Assembly: GCF_008369295.1 (NCBI RefSeq)
Contig: NZ_VOBG01000010.1
Location: 62,001-126,000 of the forward strand
DNA length: 64,000 nucleotides
Direction of reading: 5' to 3'
Origin: Pseudomonas sp. ANT_H4
GTDB taxonomy: Bacteria; Pseudomonadota; Gammaproteobacteria; Pseudomonadales; Pseudomonadaceae
The notes beneath the pieces were generated by a model that saw only the letters and a list, made by a program, of their open reading frames with translations, did not search any database and had not been told where the DNA came from. The translations under genes and the position numbers were made by a program. Positions within the stretch are counted from its first letter, which is position 1. The number at the start of each line of letters is the position of its first letter. Shown here piece after piece: positions 45,095 through 54,116 of this stretch.

Positions 45095-46243
45095 ATGTCC
45101 CAAAGCACCCTTGCCCCCATTGAAATCAAAGTTGCCGTATTGCGTGAAGCCGGGAGCAAACTCCAGCTTGAACGCGCAGAACTAGGCGTCCCGCGCGCTG
45201 ATGAAGTGCGCGTGCGTATTGTCGCGACCGGTGTTTGCCACACTGACATGGTCGTGCGTGACCAGCTTTTTCCGACGCCGTTGCCGATCGTGCTGGGCCA
45301 TGAAGGTTCGGGGGTTGTTGAGTCGGTAGGGGCTGCGGTGACAACCATCGCACCCGGTGATCACGTGGTCATGACCTACATGTCGTGCGGCTTGTGTCTG
45401 CCTTGCGAAACCGGGCACCCCGCGCACTGTTCCCACATGCACCCTCTGAACTTCGGCGGCGGACGGCTGGACGGCAGTACCTCGACCTGCAGCTGCGACA
45501 ACGCGGCGCCGATACATGACCACTTCTTTGGCCAGTCTTCGTTCTCAACCTATGTGATCGCCAGCGAGCGTAGCGTGGTGAAAGTGTCGAAAAAGGCGCC
45601 GTTGGAATTGCTGGGCCCACTGGGGTGCGGCATTCAGACAGGGGCGGGGTCGGTGCTCAAGGCACTGAAAGTCGAGGCGGGCGCCAGCTTTGCTGCGTTT
45701 GGCGCTGGCGCCGTAGGCTTGGCGGCCGTAATGGCGGCCAAGGTGGCAGGCGCTACTACGATCATTGCCGTCGATGTGACGCCCAGTCGCTTGAGCCTTG
45801 CGCTTGAAGTCGGCGCGACTCACGTGATCAACAGCCGTGAAGAGGACCCGGTTCAACGCATTCGTGAAATCACCGGCGGCGGCGTGAACTACAGCCTTGA
45901 ATGCTCCGGTCGTGCAGAAGTACTGCGCCAGGCCATCGACGCGCTTACAACCCTGGGCACCTGCGGAATCGTAGGGGCGACCAAAATGGGTACGGAAGTG
46001 GCGTTCAACATCAATGACGTGATGATCCCCGGCAAGCGAATCATGGGCATTGTCCAGGGCGACGTGGTCGCCAACGCGTTTATTCCCACGCTGGTCGACC
46101 TGCACCTGCAAGGCCGCTTCCCCTTCGACAAACTGTGCCGGTTTTACACCTTTGACCAGGTCAATGAAGCCATGGCCGACAGCGAAAGCGGCATCACCAT
46201 CAAACCGATTCTGCGCATGCCGGCCGCGGCCGATCTGGCGTGA
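45095..46243 (+). CDS. Zinc-dependent aryl-alcohol dehydrogenase
   Basis: A 382-residue medium-chain alcohol dehydrogenase of the benzyl/aryl alcohol dehydrogenase group (XylB/AreB-like). Catalytic zinc ligands are in GVCHTDMV and GHEGSGVVE. A structural zinc Cys cluster is in MSCGLCLPCETGHPAHC, and the NAD motif is GAGAVGLAAV near residue 205. The likely reaction is oxidation of salicyl or benzyl alcohol to the aldehyde. It sits between catA and salicylaldehyde dehydrogenase in one operon. Confidence 0.9.
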   Translation: MSQSTLAPIEIKVAVLREAGSKLQLERAELGVPRADEVRVRIVATGVCHTDMVVRDQLFPTPLPIVLGHEGSGVVESVGAAVTTIAPGDHVVMTYMSCGLCLPCETGHPAHCSHMHPLNFGGGRLDGSTSTCSCDNAAPIHDHFFGQSSFSTYVIASERSVVKVSKKAPLELLGPLGCGIQTGAGSVLKALKVEAGASFAAFGAGAVGLAAVMAAKVAGATTIIAVDVTPSRLSLALEVGATHVINSREEDPVQRIREITGGGVNYSLECSGRAEVLRQAIDALTTLGTCGIVGATKMGTEVAFNINDVMIPGKRIMGIVQGDVVANAFIPTLVDLHLQGRFPFDKLCRFYTFDQVNEAMADSESGITIKPILRMPAAADLA

Positions 46244-46272
46244 TTCCTCAGGCTCACCCAAAGGACCTCTTA

Positions 46273-47724
46273 ATGAATGTTCAACTCGTAATCGACAACG
46301 TCGCGCAAACGGCGTCTAACGGTAAGACCTATCAGCGTATCGATCCGATCAGCGGCAAGGTCGTCACTACGGGGGCCGCTTGCAGCGTGGACGATGCGCG
46401 GCGAGTTGCGGCTTCTTCGCAGCAAGCGTTCAAGACGTGGTCGAAGGTCGGCCCAACCGAGCGTCGCCGGCTGCTGCTGGCCGCGGCTGATGCGCTGGAA
46501 GGCAAGATGGAGCTGTTTTGCACCGTCATGGCCGAGGAAATCGGTGCGTCGCGTTTGTGGTCACAATTTAACGTGGGCGCTTCCGCCAACCTGTTGCGCG
46601 AAGCCGCTGCACTGACCACACAAATCAAAGGCGAAACACTGGCGACCGATAAACCGGGTACTTTATCCGTGACCCTGCGTCAGCCCGCCGGCACGGTGCT
46701 GAGCATCGCGCCGTGGAACGGTCCGGTAATCCTAGGCACTCGCTCCATTGCTTACCCGTTGGCCTGCGGTAACACGGTGATCTTTAAAGGTTCGGAGAAC
46801 AGCCCCCGCACGCATGAACTGCTTGCCCAAGCCTTCTATGACGCAGGTTTCCCGCCGGGCGTGGTGAACTTCATCATCTCTGCCCCCGAAGATGCTGGCG
46901 CCGTCACCGAAGTGCTGATTGCCCACGACACGGTACGCCGGGTGAACTTTACCGGCTCGACCAACGTGGGCCGAATGATTGCCCAGACTTGCGCCAAACA
47001 TCTCAAGCGTTGCTTGCTGGAACTGGGCGGCAAGGCGCCGTTTATTGTGTTGGAAGATGCCGATCTGGATGGCGCGGTCAATGCAGCGGTGTTCGGGGCT
47101 TTTCTGTACCAGGGGCAAATTTGCATGTCGACCGAGCGGTTTGTGGTCGATGAAGCGGTTGCCGACATTTTTGTCGCCAAGTTTGCAGAGCGTATTCGTG
47201 GCCTGGCGCAGGGCAGTCCTGTGACCAATCCAGCCAGTGTCGTAGGCCCGATGATTGCCCAAGGTTCGGTTCAACGCATTAATCAAATGCTTGATGATGC
47301 CATTGGCAAAGGCGCCTCGATTGTGGCCGGTGGGCTGGCGGAGCAGGCGCAGATGGCGCCTACGTTGGTCGATCGTGTGACGTCGGCCATGGAAATCTAC
47401 GATGAGGAAACCTTCGGTCCCGTTACAACGGTGGTCCGTGTGAAAGGTGCCGAGCAGGCGTTGGAAGTCGCCAATGACACAGCATTCGGCCTGTCCTCGG
47501 CAATTTTCAGCCGTAACGTCAGCCTCGCCCTCGACCTAGCGAGCCGCCTGGACGCCGGTTGTGTGCATATCAACGGGGCCACCGTGCAAAACGAACCACA
47601 GGCACCTTATGGCGGCATGAAGAACAGTGGCTACGGCCGTTTTGACGGTAGTGCAGTCATTGAAGAATTCACCGAAGTGAAATGGGTCACGGTCGAGCCT
47701 TCCGACCAGCCTTATCCGTTCTAA
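46273..47724 (+). CDS. nahF: Salicylaldehyde dehydrogenase (NahF-like)
   Basis: A 483-residue aldehyde dehydrogenase, the length of NahF. The catalytic Cys is in GQICMSTERF and the general-base Glu in LLELGGKAPF. The cofactor segment WNGPVILGTRSIAYPLA and GSTNVGR are present. Start at the ATG 46273, preceded by AAGGACC, rather than the upstream frame overlapping the dehydrogenase gene. It would oxidise salicylaldehyde (or benzaldehyde) to the acid, feeding the salicylate hydroxylase of the same operon. Confidence 0.88.
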   Translation: MNVQLVIDNVAQTASNGKTYQRIDPISGKVVTTGAACSVDDARRVAASSQQAFKTWSKVGPTERRRLLLAAADALEGKMELFCTVMAEEIGASRLWSQFNVGASANLLREAAALTTQIKGETLATDKPGTLSVTLRQPAGTVLSIAPWNGPVILGTRSIAYPLACGNTVIFKGSENSPRTHELLAQAFYDAGFPPGVVNFIISAPEDAGAVTEVLIAHDTVRRVNFTGSTNVGRMIAQTCAKHLKRCLLELGGKAPFIVLEDADLDGAVNAAVFGAFLYQGQICMSTERFVVDEAVADIFVAKFAERIRGLAQGSPVTNPASVVGPMIAQGSVQRINQMLDDAIGKGASIVAGGLAEQAQMAPTLVDRVTSAMEIYDEETFGPVTTVVRVKGAEQALEVANDTAFGLSSAIFSRNVSLALDLASRLDAGCVHINGATVQNEPQAPYGGMKNSGYGRFDGSAVIEEFTEVKWVTVEPSDQPYPF

Positions 47725-47739
47725 CGACAAAGCATTGAG

Positions 47740-47759
47740 GCCGGCTCCACGGAGCCGGC
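47740..47759. repeat. Hairpin between nahF and the MetA-type gene
   Basis: CCGGCTCC (47741-47748) pairs with GGAGCCGG (47751-47758) around a two-base loop, extended by an outer G-C pair. No T-tract follows, so it could be an intra-operon attenuator, a processing site or a weak terminator. Confidence 0.45.
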
Positions 47760-47833
47760 GGTTACTACTCTCGAATAGATCACGGCACTCCGGGTGTCGC
47801 GCCCGGTGCTGCCTGCGAATTTTCAACGCACAC

Positions 47834-48769
47834 ATGGTTGCCACAATGAATAATAAAAAAACCGTTGTCGCTGTAACTGTCCTGTCCAAAATGCCTGCTT
47901 TGACTGTTGGTTGCGCGCTGGCATTTTGTCTGCCCGCCGCCCAGGCTACCGAGGGTGGTGGATCGTCCTACCCGATGGGCGCCGACAATTACATGACCGG
48001 GGCCATGCCGCCGCCTGGTTTCTACGCGCAGATTTTTGCAGAACGTTATCGTGCTGATCGGCTCCTGGATAATCGGGGCAAGTCGGCGCTCGATGATTTT
48101 CACCTGAGCGCCGATGTAATTGCTCCGAGGCTGATCTGGGTGACCGAGCAAAAGGTCCTTGATGGCGACCTGGCGTTTCATCTCAACGTGCCCTTGGTCG
48201 ACCTGCGGGTTGACGTGAACGGTCAGCATCAGAAGAAAACCGGCATGGGCGATATCATCTTCGGCCCGGCGCTCGGCTATCACTACAGTGATAAATTCCA
48301 TGCGATCTACGCGCTGGATATCTTCGCCCCCACCGGCCGTTATGACCGCGGTGACCTAGCGAATATTGGCCGCAATTACTGGGCATTCGAGCCGATTGCC
48401 GCGTTCTCGTATGTCGATCCTGCCGGAGTGAATGCCGATATCAAGCTGATGTATGACTTCAACTTGCGCAATCGCGCAACGGACTATCGCTCAGGGCAGG
48501 AACTGCACGCTGACTACTCACTGGGTTGGGGCTTCGCGAATGGTTGGGTTGTGGGCGTCGGTGGCTATATATATCGACAGACCACCGATGATCATCAAGA
48601 TGGCGTTCGCGTTGAGGGCAACCGCGGGCGTGCATTTGCCATCGGCCCGTCAGTCAAATACGCGAGCAATTCCGGCTGGTTCGTGACCGCGAAATGGCAA
48701 AAGGAAAGCGAAGTACGCAACCGTCCGGAAGGCGAAGCTTACTGGGTCAAGCTGACTATTCCTCTTTAG
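47834..48769 (+). CDS. Outer membrane MetA/SphA-type aromatic transport protein
   Basis: A 311-residue protein of the Phenol_MetA_deg family. It has an N-terminal export signal (VGCALAFCLPAAQATEGGG) preceded by a basic region, then repeated amphipathic beta strands with the PPGFYAQIFAERYRADRL opening and a C-terminal WVKLTIPL strand. Family members lie in phenol, salicylate and carbazole degradation clusters and are thought to help uptake of hydrophobic aromatics. A second possible start is the ATG at 47846; neither has a strong ribosome binding site. It follows nahF by 109 bases. Confidence 0.8.
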   Translation: MVATMNNKKTVVAVTVLSKMPALTVGCALAFCLPAAQATEGGGSSYPMGADNYMTGAMPPPGFYAQIFAERYRADRLLDNRGKSALDDFHLSADVIAPRLIWVTEQKVLDGDLAFHLNVPLVDLRVDVNGQHQKKTGMGDIIFGPALGYHYSDKFHAIYALDIFAPTGRYDRGDLANIGRNYWAFEPIAAFSYVDPAGVNADIKLMYDFNLRNRATDYRSGQELHADYSLGWGFANGWVVGVGGYIYRQTTDDHQDGVRVEGNRGRAFAIGPSVKYASNSGWFVTAKWQKESEVRNRPEGEAYWVKLTIPL

Positions 48770-48775
48770 CGAAAA

Positions 48776-49117
48776 GTGGCTGGCAGCTCCTTGCCTGCCA
48801 GCATGAGCTCGCTGATGAAGCGCGGGGCGGCGTTGGGGCACGTGCTTCTGTATGCAATGGCCTTGATGGCGCTGCCTGTGTCCGGCTGGTATTGGAGTTC
48901 AGTGGCGGATAAAGCCATCCTCGTCGCTGGCTTGTTTGTTTTGCCGCCGTTGGTCGCACCCCATCCCGATCTCTATGATGTGGCCAAGCTCGTGCATACA
49001 TGGACTGCTTGGTTTTGCGGTGCGCTCGTTGGCGCGCACTTGCTGGTGGCGCTCAAGCACCACTTTGTCGACAAAGACGAGATCCTCAAGGGCATGCTGC
49101 CCGCGTTGAAGCGCTGA
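48776..49117 (+). pseudogene. Cytochrome b561-family fragment
   Basis: The readable frame (113 codons) matches only the C-terminal part of a ~180-residue bacterial cytochrome b561: RGAALGHVLLYAMALMALPVSGW, KLVHTWTAWFCGALVGAHLLVALKHHFVDKDEIL and MLPALKR. The first helix and its heme-ligating His are missing, and the frame starts right after the MetA-type gene. It is probably a truncated relic, although expression as a short membrane protein cannot be excluded. Confidence 0.65.
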
Positions 49118-49141
49118 ATGCCGGGGAGCTGGCAACGGCAC

Positions 49142-49312
49142 CTATCTGAAGGTTTTCTGCATCATGGAAACCACCAGCGCGAGACTTGCAGCCACAATGA
49201 TTGCCCAGAAGTACTCCATGCTGGCAACAAGCGTTGCCTGCTGATGCAGGTTTTGGGCAAGCGTTGCCACTGAAATCTGATTGGTCGGGCCAGCCACATC
49301 GAATAGGCCAAT
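49142..49312 (-). pseudogene. MFS (DHA2) transporter C-terminal fragment
   Basis: On the minus strand, in frame with a TAG at 49142-49144, the segment reads VIGLFDVAGPTNQISVATLA, then NLHQQATLVASMEYFWAI and a final hydrophobic helix ending MQKTFR. This is the C-terminal end of an EmrB/DHA2-like transporter. A stop codon precedes it immediately upstream, so it is a relic, lying between the b561 fragment and mexT. Confidence 0.65.
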
Positions 49313-49430
49313 CACTTAACACCTTCTTCCGCGGTAGTCTTGGCCAAGCGCAGGCTCTGCATTGGGACAATCATGCCACTAGCCCCCGAACGGGCCAGAA
49401 GCGTCAGATAAACAGCCTGTCCTACGACGC

Positions 49431-50345
49431 CTAAAGACTCTCAGGGTCGCCAAAGAACATCTGAATCCGCGACCGCAACCAACGCTCCCCAGGATCGTTA
49501 TCCTGCGATCCCCGCCAAGCCATGTGCAGCTCAAACGTGCGCACCGGCAACGGCGGGTCCTCTGCCCGCAAGCCGCCAGCAGCGGTCAGGGCTTCGGCGG
49601 CGTAATCGGGCACCGTTGCCAGAATATCGGTACCTGCCAGCAGCGTACCGAGGCCGTTGAATTGCGGCACCGCCAGCACGACGTGGCGTTTGCGGTCGAG
49701 CTTCTCCAGCTCTTCATCGATAAACCCGCTCAGGTCGCCGGCAAATGACACCAGGGCATGGGGGCGGGCACAGAAATCATCCAGGCTCAGGGCGCCGGGC
49801 ATGCTGTCGGCCCGCAGCAGCTTGGGCAGGCTGCGGCGCAGGATCTTGCGCTTGGCGTTGGCCGGAAGGTCGGTGGTGTAGCTGACTCCAATGGAGATTT
49901 CCCCGGAAGCCAGCAGGCCTGGCATCAAGATATAGTTGACGCGGCGCACCACCAGCACGATGCCCGGTGACTCGGCCCGCAGGCGTTTGAGCAGCATGGG
50001 CAGCAAGGCAAATTCCACATCGTCTGACAGACCTATGCGAAAAACCGCCGTGCTGGTGGCCGGATCAAACTCGGAGGCCCGGCTGACCGCCGTGGAAATC
50101 GAGTCCAGTGCCGGTGAGAGCAGGGCGAAAATTTCCACCGCCCGTGCCGATGGCTCCATGCTGCGCCCGGTGCGCACGAACAATGGATCATCGAACAGCC
50201 CGCGCAGGCGTGACAACGCAGCGCTGATGGCCGGCTGGCCGAGGAACAATTTCTCGGCGGCACGGGTCACACTGCGCTCATGCATCAAGGTTTCGAATAC
50301 GATCAACAGGTTCAGGTCGACACGACGCAGGTCGTTACGGTTCAT
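49431..50345 (-). CDS. mexT: MexT, LysR-family activator of mexEF-oprN
   Basis: A 304-residue LysR protein that agrees almost residue for residue with P. aeruginosa MexT in the parts I remember: MNRNDLRRVDLNLLIVFETL, RSVTRAAEKLFLGQPAISAA, the ATSTAVFRIGLSDDVEF segment, and the C-terminal WLRSRIQMFFGDPESL. MexT activates mexEF-oprN and mexS in response to redox or electrophile stress. The reading frame is complete, so this allele is not of the inactive frameshifted type. It is divergent from mexS as in P. aeruginosa, but mexE is 29 kb downstream. Confidence 0.93.
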   Translation of the reverse strand: MNRNDLRRVDLNLLIVFETLMHERSVTRAAEKLFLGQPAISAALSRLRGLFDDPLFVRTGRSMEPSARAVEIFALLSPALDSISTAVSRASEFDPATSTAVFRIGLSDDVEFALLPMLLKRLRAESPGIVLVVRRVNYILMPGLLASGEISIGVSYTTDLPANAKRKILRRSLPKLLRADSMPGALSLDDFCARPHALVSFAGDLSGFIDEELEKLDRKRHVVLAVPQFNGLGTLLAGTDILATVPDYAAEALTAAGGLRAEDPPLPVRTFELHMAWRGSQDNDPGERWLRSRIQMFFGDPESL

Positions 50346-50492
50346 CTTGTGTCCCAGGCGGCGTCAGTAAACTTGACGAGGGCAGCCACATAAGAACAAT
50401 GGCCGGCATGAATCTTACGGGGAAAGGCTGGTACTCTGCACCGGATAATTCAGTTTTCCTACGCAGTTTGAGGTGTTTTCCGCAGGTGCGGA

Positions 50493-50516
50493 ATCAATGG
50501 CAGACATGTCGACTAT
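50493..50516 (+). promoter_or_regulatory. MexT-like box between mexT and mexS
   Basis: The segment reads ATCA-N5-AGACAT-N4-ACTAT against the MexT consensus ATCA-N5-GTCGAT-N4-ACYAT. Both outer motifs are exact and spacing is conserved, with the centre differing. It lies 78-101 bases before the mexS start. Confidence 0.7.
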
Positions 50517-50593
50517 TAATGGTGACCGGTGGCCTTGCCCCGAAAGCCCAGATAAAGTCCATGGCATTAGAGGTTACTTTGACGAGGTTTGCG

Positions 50594-51616
50594 ATGTCCC
50601 GCACGATCCGCTTTCACAAGTTTGGTCCGGCCGAGGTGCTCAAGTGCGAAGAGCATGCAGCCACGTTGCCTGCACCGGGCGAAGTGCAGGTGCGTGTCGA
50701 GGCGATTGGCATCAGTTGGTACGACATACTCTGGCGCCAGAACCTGGCGCCCTCCCACGCTCGCCTGCCATCAGGCCTTGGCCATGAAATGGCCGGGGTG
50801 GTTGAGGCCGTAGGCGATGGCGTCGATGACCTGAAGGTGGGTGACAAAGTCGCCAGTTTTCCGGCCGAGAGCCCCAATGATTACCCTGTCTATGGCGAAG
50901 TGATCGTCTTGCCCCGTTCGGCCTTGACCCGTTACCCGGATGTCCTGAGCCCGGTGCAAGCCAGCGTGCATTACACACCGCTGTTGATTGCCTACTTTGC
51001 CTACATGGACCTGGCACGGGTCAAGCCTGGGCAATTTGTCCTGGTGACTGACGCCAGCCATTGCGCTGGCCCCTCGTTTGTTCAGTTGGGCAAAGCCTTG
51101 GGTGTGCGGGTAATCGCCGCGACCAAGACAGCTGAAGAACGTGAAAACCTGCTGTCCCTTGGCGCGGAAAAGGTCATCGTCACCGAAGAACAAGACCTGC
51201 TGATGCAGATCAACAAGCTGACCGACAATCGCGGCGTCGACGTGGTATTCGATGGCCTGGGTGGCCCGCAAATGTCGCTGCTTGGCGATGTACTGGCTCC
51301 GCGCGGCAGCCTGGTGCTCTATGGCTTGCAAGGTGGCAACCAGACGCCATTCCCGGCCTGTGCCGCGTTCCAGAAGAACATCCAGTTCTTTGTGCACTGC
51401 ATCGGCAACTTCACCGGCAAGCCGGAGCTGGGGATCATCCAGGACCAGGTAGCGTTGCAACGGGCCCTGCGTGATATCAACCAACTCACCGCAGACGGTG
51501 TGCTGGTACCGCTCAAGACCCGAGTGTTCCCGTTCAACGAGTTTGTCGAAGCTCACCGCTACATGGATGAATGCCCATGCCGCGAGCGCGTTGCGTTGCA
51601 GGTCGAAGCTGTTTGA
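50594..51616 (+). CDS. mexS: MexS-like quinone/zinc-type oxidoreductase
   Basis: A 340-residue medium-chain dehydrogenase/reductase of the quinone reductase group, matching MexS in length and key stretches (MSRTIRFHKFGPAEVLKCEE, RQNLAPSHARLPSGLG, HRYMDECPCRERV). MexS is thought to detoxify an electrophilic metabolite whose accumulation activates MexT. The ATG at 50594 is preceded by GAGG at six bases and is preferred over a frame 65 codons longer. It is divergent from mexT with a MexT-like box in between. Confidence 0.92.
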   Translation: MSRTIRFHKFGPAEVLKCEEHAATLPAPGEVQVRVEAIGISWYDILWRQNLAPSHARLPSGLGHEMAGVVEAVGDGVDDLKVGDKVASFPAESPNDYPVYGEVIVLPRSALTRYPDVLSPVQASVHYTPLLIAYFAYMDLARVKPGQFVLVTDASHCAGPSFVQLGKALGVRVIAATKTAEERENLLSLGAEKVIVTEEQDLLMQINKLTDNRGVDVVFDGLGGPQMSLLGDVLAPRGSLVLYGLQGGNQTPFPACAAFQKNIQFFVHCIGNFTGKPELGIIQDQVALQRALRDINQLTADGVLVPLKTRVFPFNEFVEAHRYMDECPCRERVALQVEAV

Positions 51617-51690
51617 GCTGTAGAAATGTTCGTAAATGGACATTCCACCTGCGCTTCTGATGGGGCAAATACGCCATTTAGAAGGACTGG

Positions 51691-51717
51691 GCTTACGTTT
51701 GTGCTGAACACGTAAGC
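51691..51717 (+). terminator. Hairpin downstream of mexS
   Basis: GCTTACGT (51691-51698) pairs with ACGTAAGC (51710-51717) around an 11-base loop, and TCAGGTTTT follows. It lies 75 bases after the mexS stop and is a moderate candidate for its terminator. Confidence 0.5.
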
Positions 51718-51927
51718 TCAGGTTTTACTCCTCCAAATCCCGCTCTTGCCGCCGCCCTTAATCTCAGTGAGCCAGCGGGCAGCCCTATATGGCGCACGCC
51801 CTCAAGCAGGAATAGATTGGGTAATCCTGAATCGCAATTTGATGTGGGATAGATACCGTCGCGCGGTGGTCGAACTCCCAGTAAACTGCATTTCTTTTCC
51901 GAATCTTTCTCTTTCAGAGGTTTTTGC

Positions 51928-53574
51928 ATGACTCTCAGTCCTTTTGCGGGCAAACCGGCGCCAGCTCAGTTGCTGGTGGACATCCCGCGACTGGTAACGG
52001 CCTATTACACCGGCCAGCCTGATGCAGCGATCTCCACTCAGCGCGTGGCCTTTGGCACTTCCGGGCACCGGGGCAGTTCCTTCGACCTGAGTTTCAACGA
52101 ATGGCATGTACTCGCCATCAGCCAGGCCATCTGCCTATATCGCGAGGCCCAGGGCATCAACGGCCCGCTGTTTGTCGGCCTGGACACCCATGCGCTGTCC
52201 ACCCCTGCTGGTGCCAGCGCACTGCAAGTGCTGGCGGCCAATGGCGTCCACGTGATGCTTGCCGAAGGCGATGAGTACACGCCGACCCCGGCGATTTCCC
52301 ACGCCATCATTTGCTACAACCGCGGCCGCACCACCGGCCTGGCGGACGGTATTGTCATCACCCCGTCCCACAACCCACCCCAAAGTGGCGGCTACAAATA
52401 CAACCCACCCAACGGCGGTCCGGCCGATACCCACGTCACCAAGTGGATCGAAGCCAAGGCCAATGAACTGCTGGCCAACAAACTCGCCGGGGTCAAGCGC
52501 ATCACCCACGCCCAGGCGCTGAAGGCTGACACCACCCACCGTCACGACTACCTCAACAGCTATGTCGCCGACCTGATCAACGTCATTGATATGGATGCTA
52601 TCCGCAGCGCCGACTTGCGCCTGGGTGTCGATCCTCTGGGCGGAGCAGGGGTGCACTACTGGTCAGCGATTGCCGAGCACTACCGTTTGAATCTGAAGGT
52701 AGTGAACACTGAGGTCGACGCCACCTTCCGCTTCATGAGTGTCGACTGGGATGGCCAGATTCGCATGGACCCCTCGTCGAGCTACGCCATGCAAGGCTTG
52801 ATCGGTCTCAAGGATCGTTTCGACGTGGCCTTCGCCTGCGATCCGGATCACGACCGCCACGGCATCGTCACGCCCTCCGGTGGCCTGTTGGCGCCGAACA
52901 ACTACCTGGCGGTATCCATCGACTACCTGTTCCAGAACCGTCCCGAGTGGCGCGCCGATGCTGGCGTGGGCAAGACTGTGGTCAGCAGTGGCTTGATTGA
53001 TCGGGTGGCGGCGCGTATGGGTCGACGCCTGTATGAAGTGCCAGTGGGTTTCAAGTGGTTTGCCGACGGGCTGTTTGACGGCTCCCTGGGCTTTGGCGGC
53101 GAAGAAAGTGCCGGCGCCTCGTTCTTGCGCAAGGACGGTAGCGTCTGGAGCACCGACAAGGACGGCCTGATCCCGGCCCTGTTGGCGGCGGAAATGACCT
53201 CGCGCAAGGGCCAGGACCCCAGTCAGATCTACCGTGGGCTGACGGATGCACTGGGCGAGCCGTTTGCCATTCGTGTTGATGCCAAGGCCACGCCGGCGCA
53301 AAAAGCCTTGCTCGGCAAACTGTCACCGGATCAAGTCACGTCCACACAACTGGCCGGGGAAAGCATCCAGCAGATCCTCAGCCATGCGCCCGGTAACAAC
53401 CAGGCGATTGGCGGGCTGAAAGTCATGACCGAAAACGGCTGGTTCGCCGCGCGGCCATCGGGCACCGAGGATATCTACAAGATCTATGCCGAGAGCTTTA
53501 TTGGCGAGGATCACCTCAAGCGTCTAGTGCAAGAGGCTCAGGTGTTGGTGGATGGGGCGATTTCGTCCAAGTAA
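51928..53574 (+). CDS. pgm: Phosphoglucomutase (alpha-D-glucose phosphate-specific)
   Basis: A 548-residue phosphohexomutase of the Pgm (TIGR01132-like) type. The phosphoserine loop reads [20 protein letters not shown] near residues 140-159. The metal loop DPDHDRHG lies near 306-313, the substrate loop GEESAGAS near 391-398, and the phosphate-binding [14 protein letters not shown] near 510-523. It interconverts glucose-1-phosphate and glucose-6-phosphate for exopolysaccharide, glycogen/trehalose or LPS precursors. An AGAGG site precedes the ATG. It has its own transcription unit. Confidence 0.95.
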   Translation: MTLSPFAGKPAPAQLLVDIPRLVTAYYTGQPDAAISTQRVAFGTSGHRGSSFDLSFNEWHVLAISQAICLYREAQGINGPLFVGLDTHALSTPAGASALQVLAANGVHVMLAEGDEYTPTPAISHAIICYNRGRTTGLADGIVITPSHNPPQSGGYKYNPPNGGPADTHVTKWIEAKANELLANKLAGVKRITHAQALKADTTHRHDYLNSYVADLINVIDMDAIRSADLRLGVDPLGGAGVHYWSAIAEHYRLNLKVVNTEVDATFRFMSVDWDGQIRMDPSSSYAMQGLIGLKDRFDVAFACDPDHDRHGIVTPSGGLLAPNNYLAVSIDYLFQNRPEWRADAGVGKTVVSSGLIDRVAARMGRRLYEVPVGFKWFADGLFDGSLGFGGEESAGASFLRKDGSVWSTDKDGLIPALLAAEMTSRKGQDPSQIYRGLTDALGEPFAIRVDAKATPAQKALLGKLSPDQVTSTQLAGESIQQILSHAPGNNQAIGGLKVMTENGWFAARPSGTEDIYKIYAESFIGEDHLKRLVQEAQVLVDGAISSK

Positions 53575-53593
53575 CACCGTGGATTAGAGGTGG

Positions 53594-53855
53594 GGCGGTT
53601 GGGTACATATCCGTTATTTTGGTTAGGGCGGCTTAGGGTTACGCCCTTACGGCGTGTCACTTTGCAAAAGCGGCAAAGTAACCAAAGCGCTCTTGCCCCA
53701 CCACTTGGTGCCTCGCTTAGGCTCGGCATGCCTTCACTCCGGCATTGCTCCGTGGGCCGCCGCGATGGGCCATCCTTGGCCCAGCGCGGCTAAACCGGCG
53801 TCCTGCCGGTTTACCCACGGATCAATGCCTGCGTTCAGCCATCGTGGTTAACGGG
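53594..53855 (+). repeat. Dispersed long intergenic repeat typical of Pseudomonas
   Basis: This ~260-base non-coding stretch begins near GGTTGGGTACATATCCGTTA and ends near GGTTAACGGGGCGCC. I recognise it as a family that recurs between genes in many fluorescent pseudomonads. It contains several internal inverted segments (for example GGCATGCC and GCCGGCGTCCTGCCGGT-type arms). It lies right after pgm. A partial inverted copy of its end is at 54117-54159. Confidence 0.7.
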
Positions 53856-53943
53856 GCGCCTTAGATCAAGATCAAAAGCACGGCGGCCTGGTAGCCGACC
53901 TGAGTGGTGAAAAGCAAAAGCGGATCTACTGCCCACTGTCCAC

Positions 53944-54058
53944 TGTAGGAGCGAGCTTGCTCGCGATGGTCGTTAACGATGACGCTGGCTTCCTGGATGA
54001 ACGCGGTGCCCTCAGGTTCTTCGCGAGCAAGAACTAGGCGTCCCCCTCGCTCCTACAG
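53944..54058. repeat. REPIN (inverted REP pair)
   Basis: TGTAGGAGCGAGCTTGCTCG opens the element at 53944, and a near-inverse copy ending CCCTCGCTCCTACAG closes it at 54058. Between them is the standard spacer with CGTTAACGATGACGCTGGC and GAACGCGGTGCCCTCAGG. The right copy is degenerate in the middle (GCAAGAACTAGGCGTCCCC). Such REPINs are mobilised by RAYT transposases encoded elsewhere. Confidence 0.85.
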
Positions 54059-54116
54059 AAAAGCGGATGGGCACTGGCTTTGCTCTGCTCTTGATCTGCC
54101 TGCCCATAAAACCAGA

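Noticed and set aside
53594..53855. Small proteins encoded in the repeat after pgm
   Set aside because: The sequence belongs to a dispersed intergenic repeat and the short frames are not conserved proteins.
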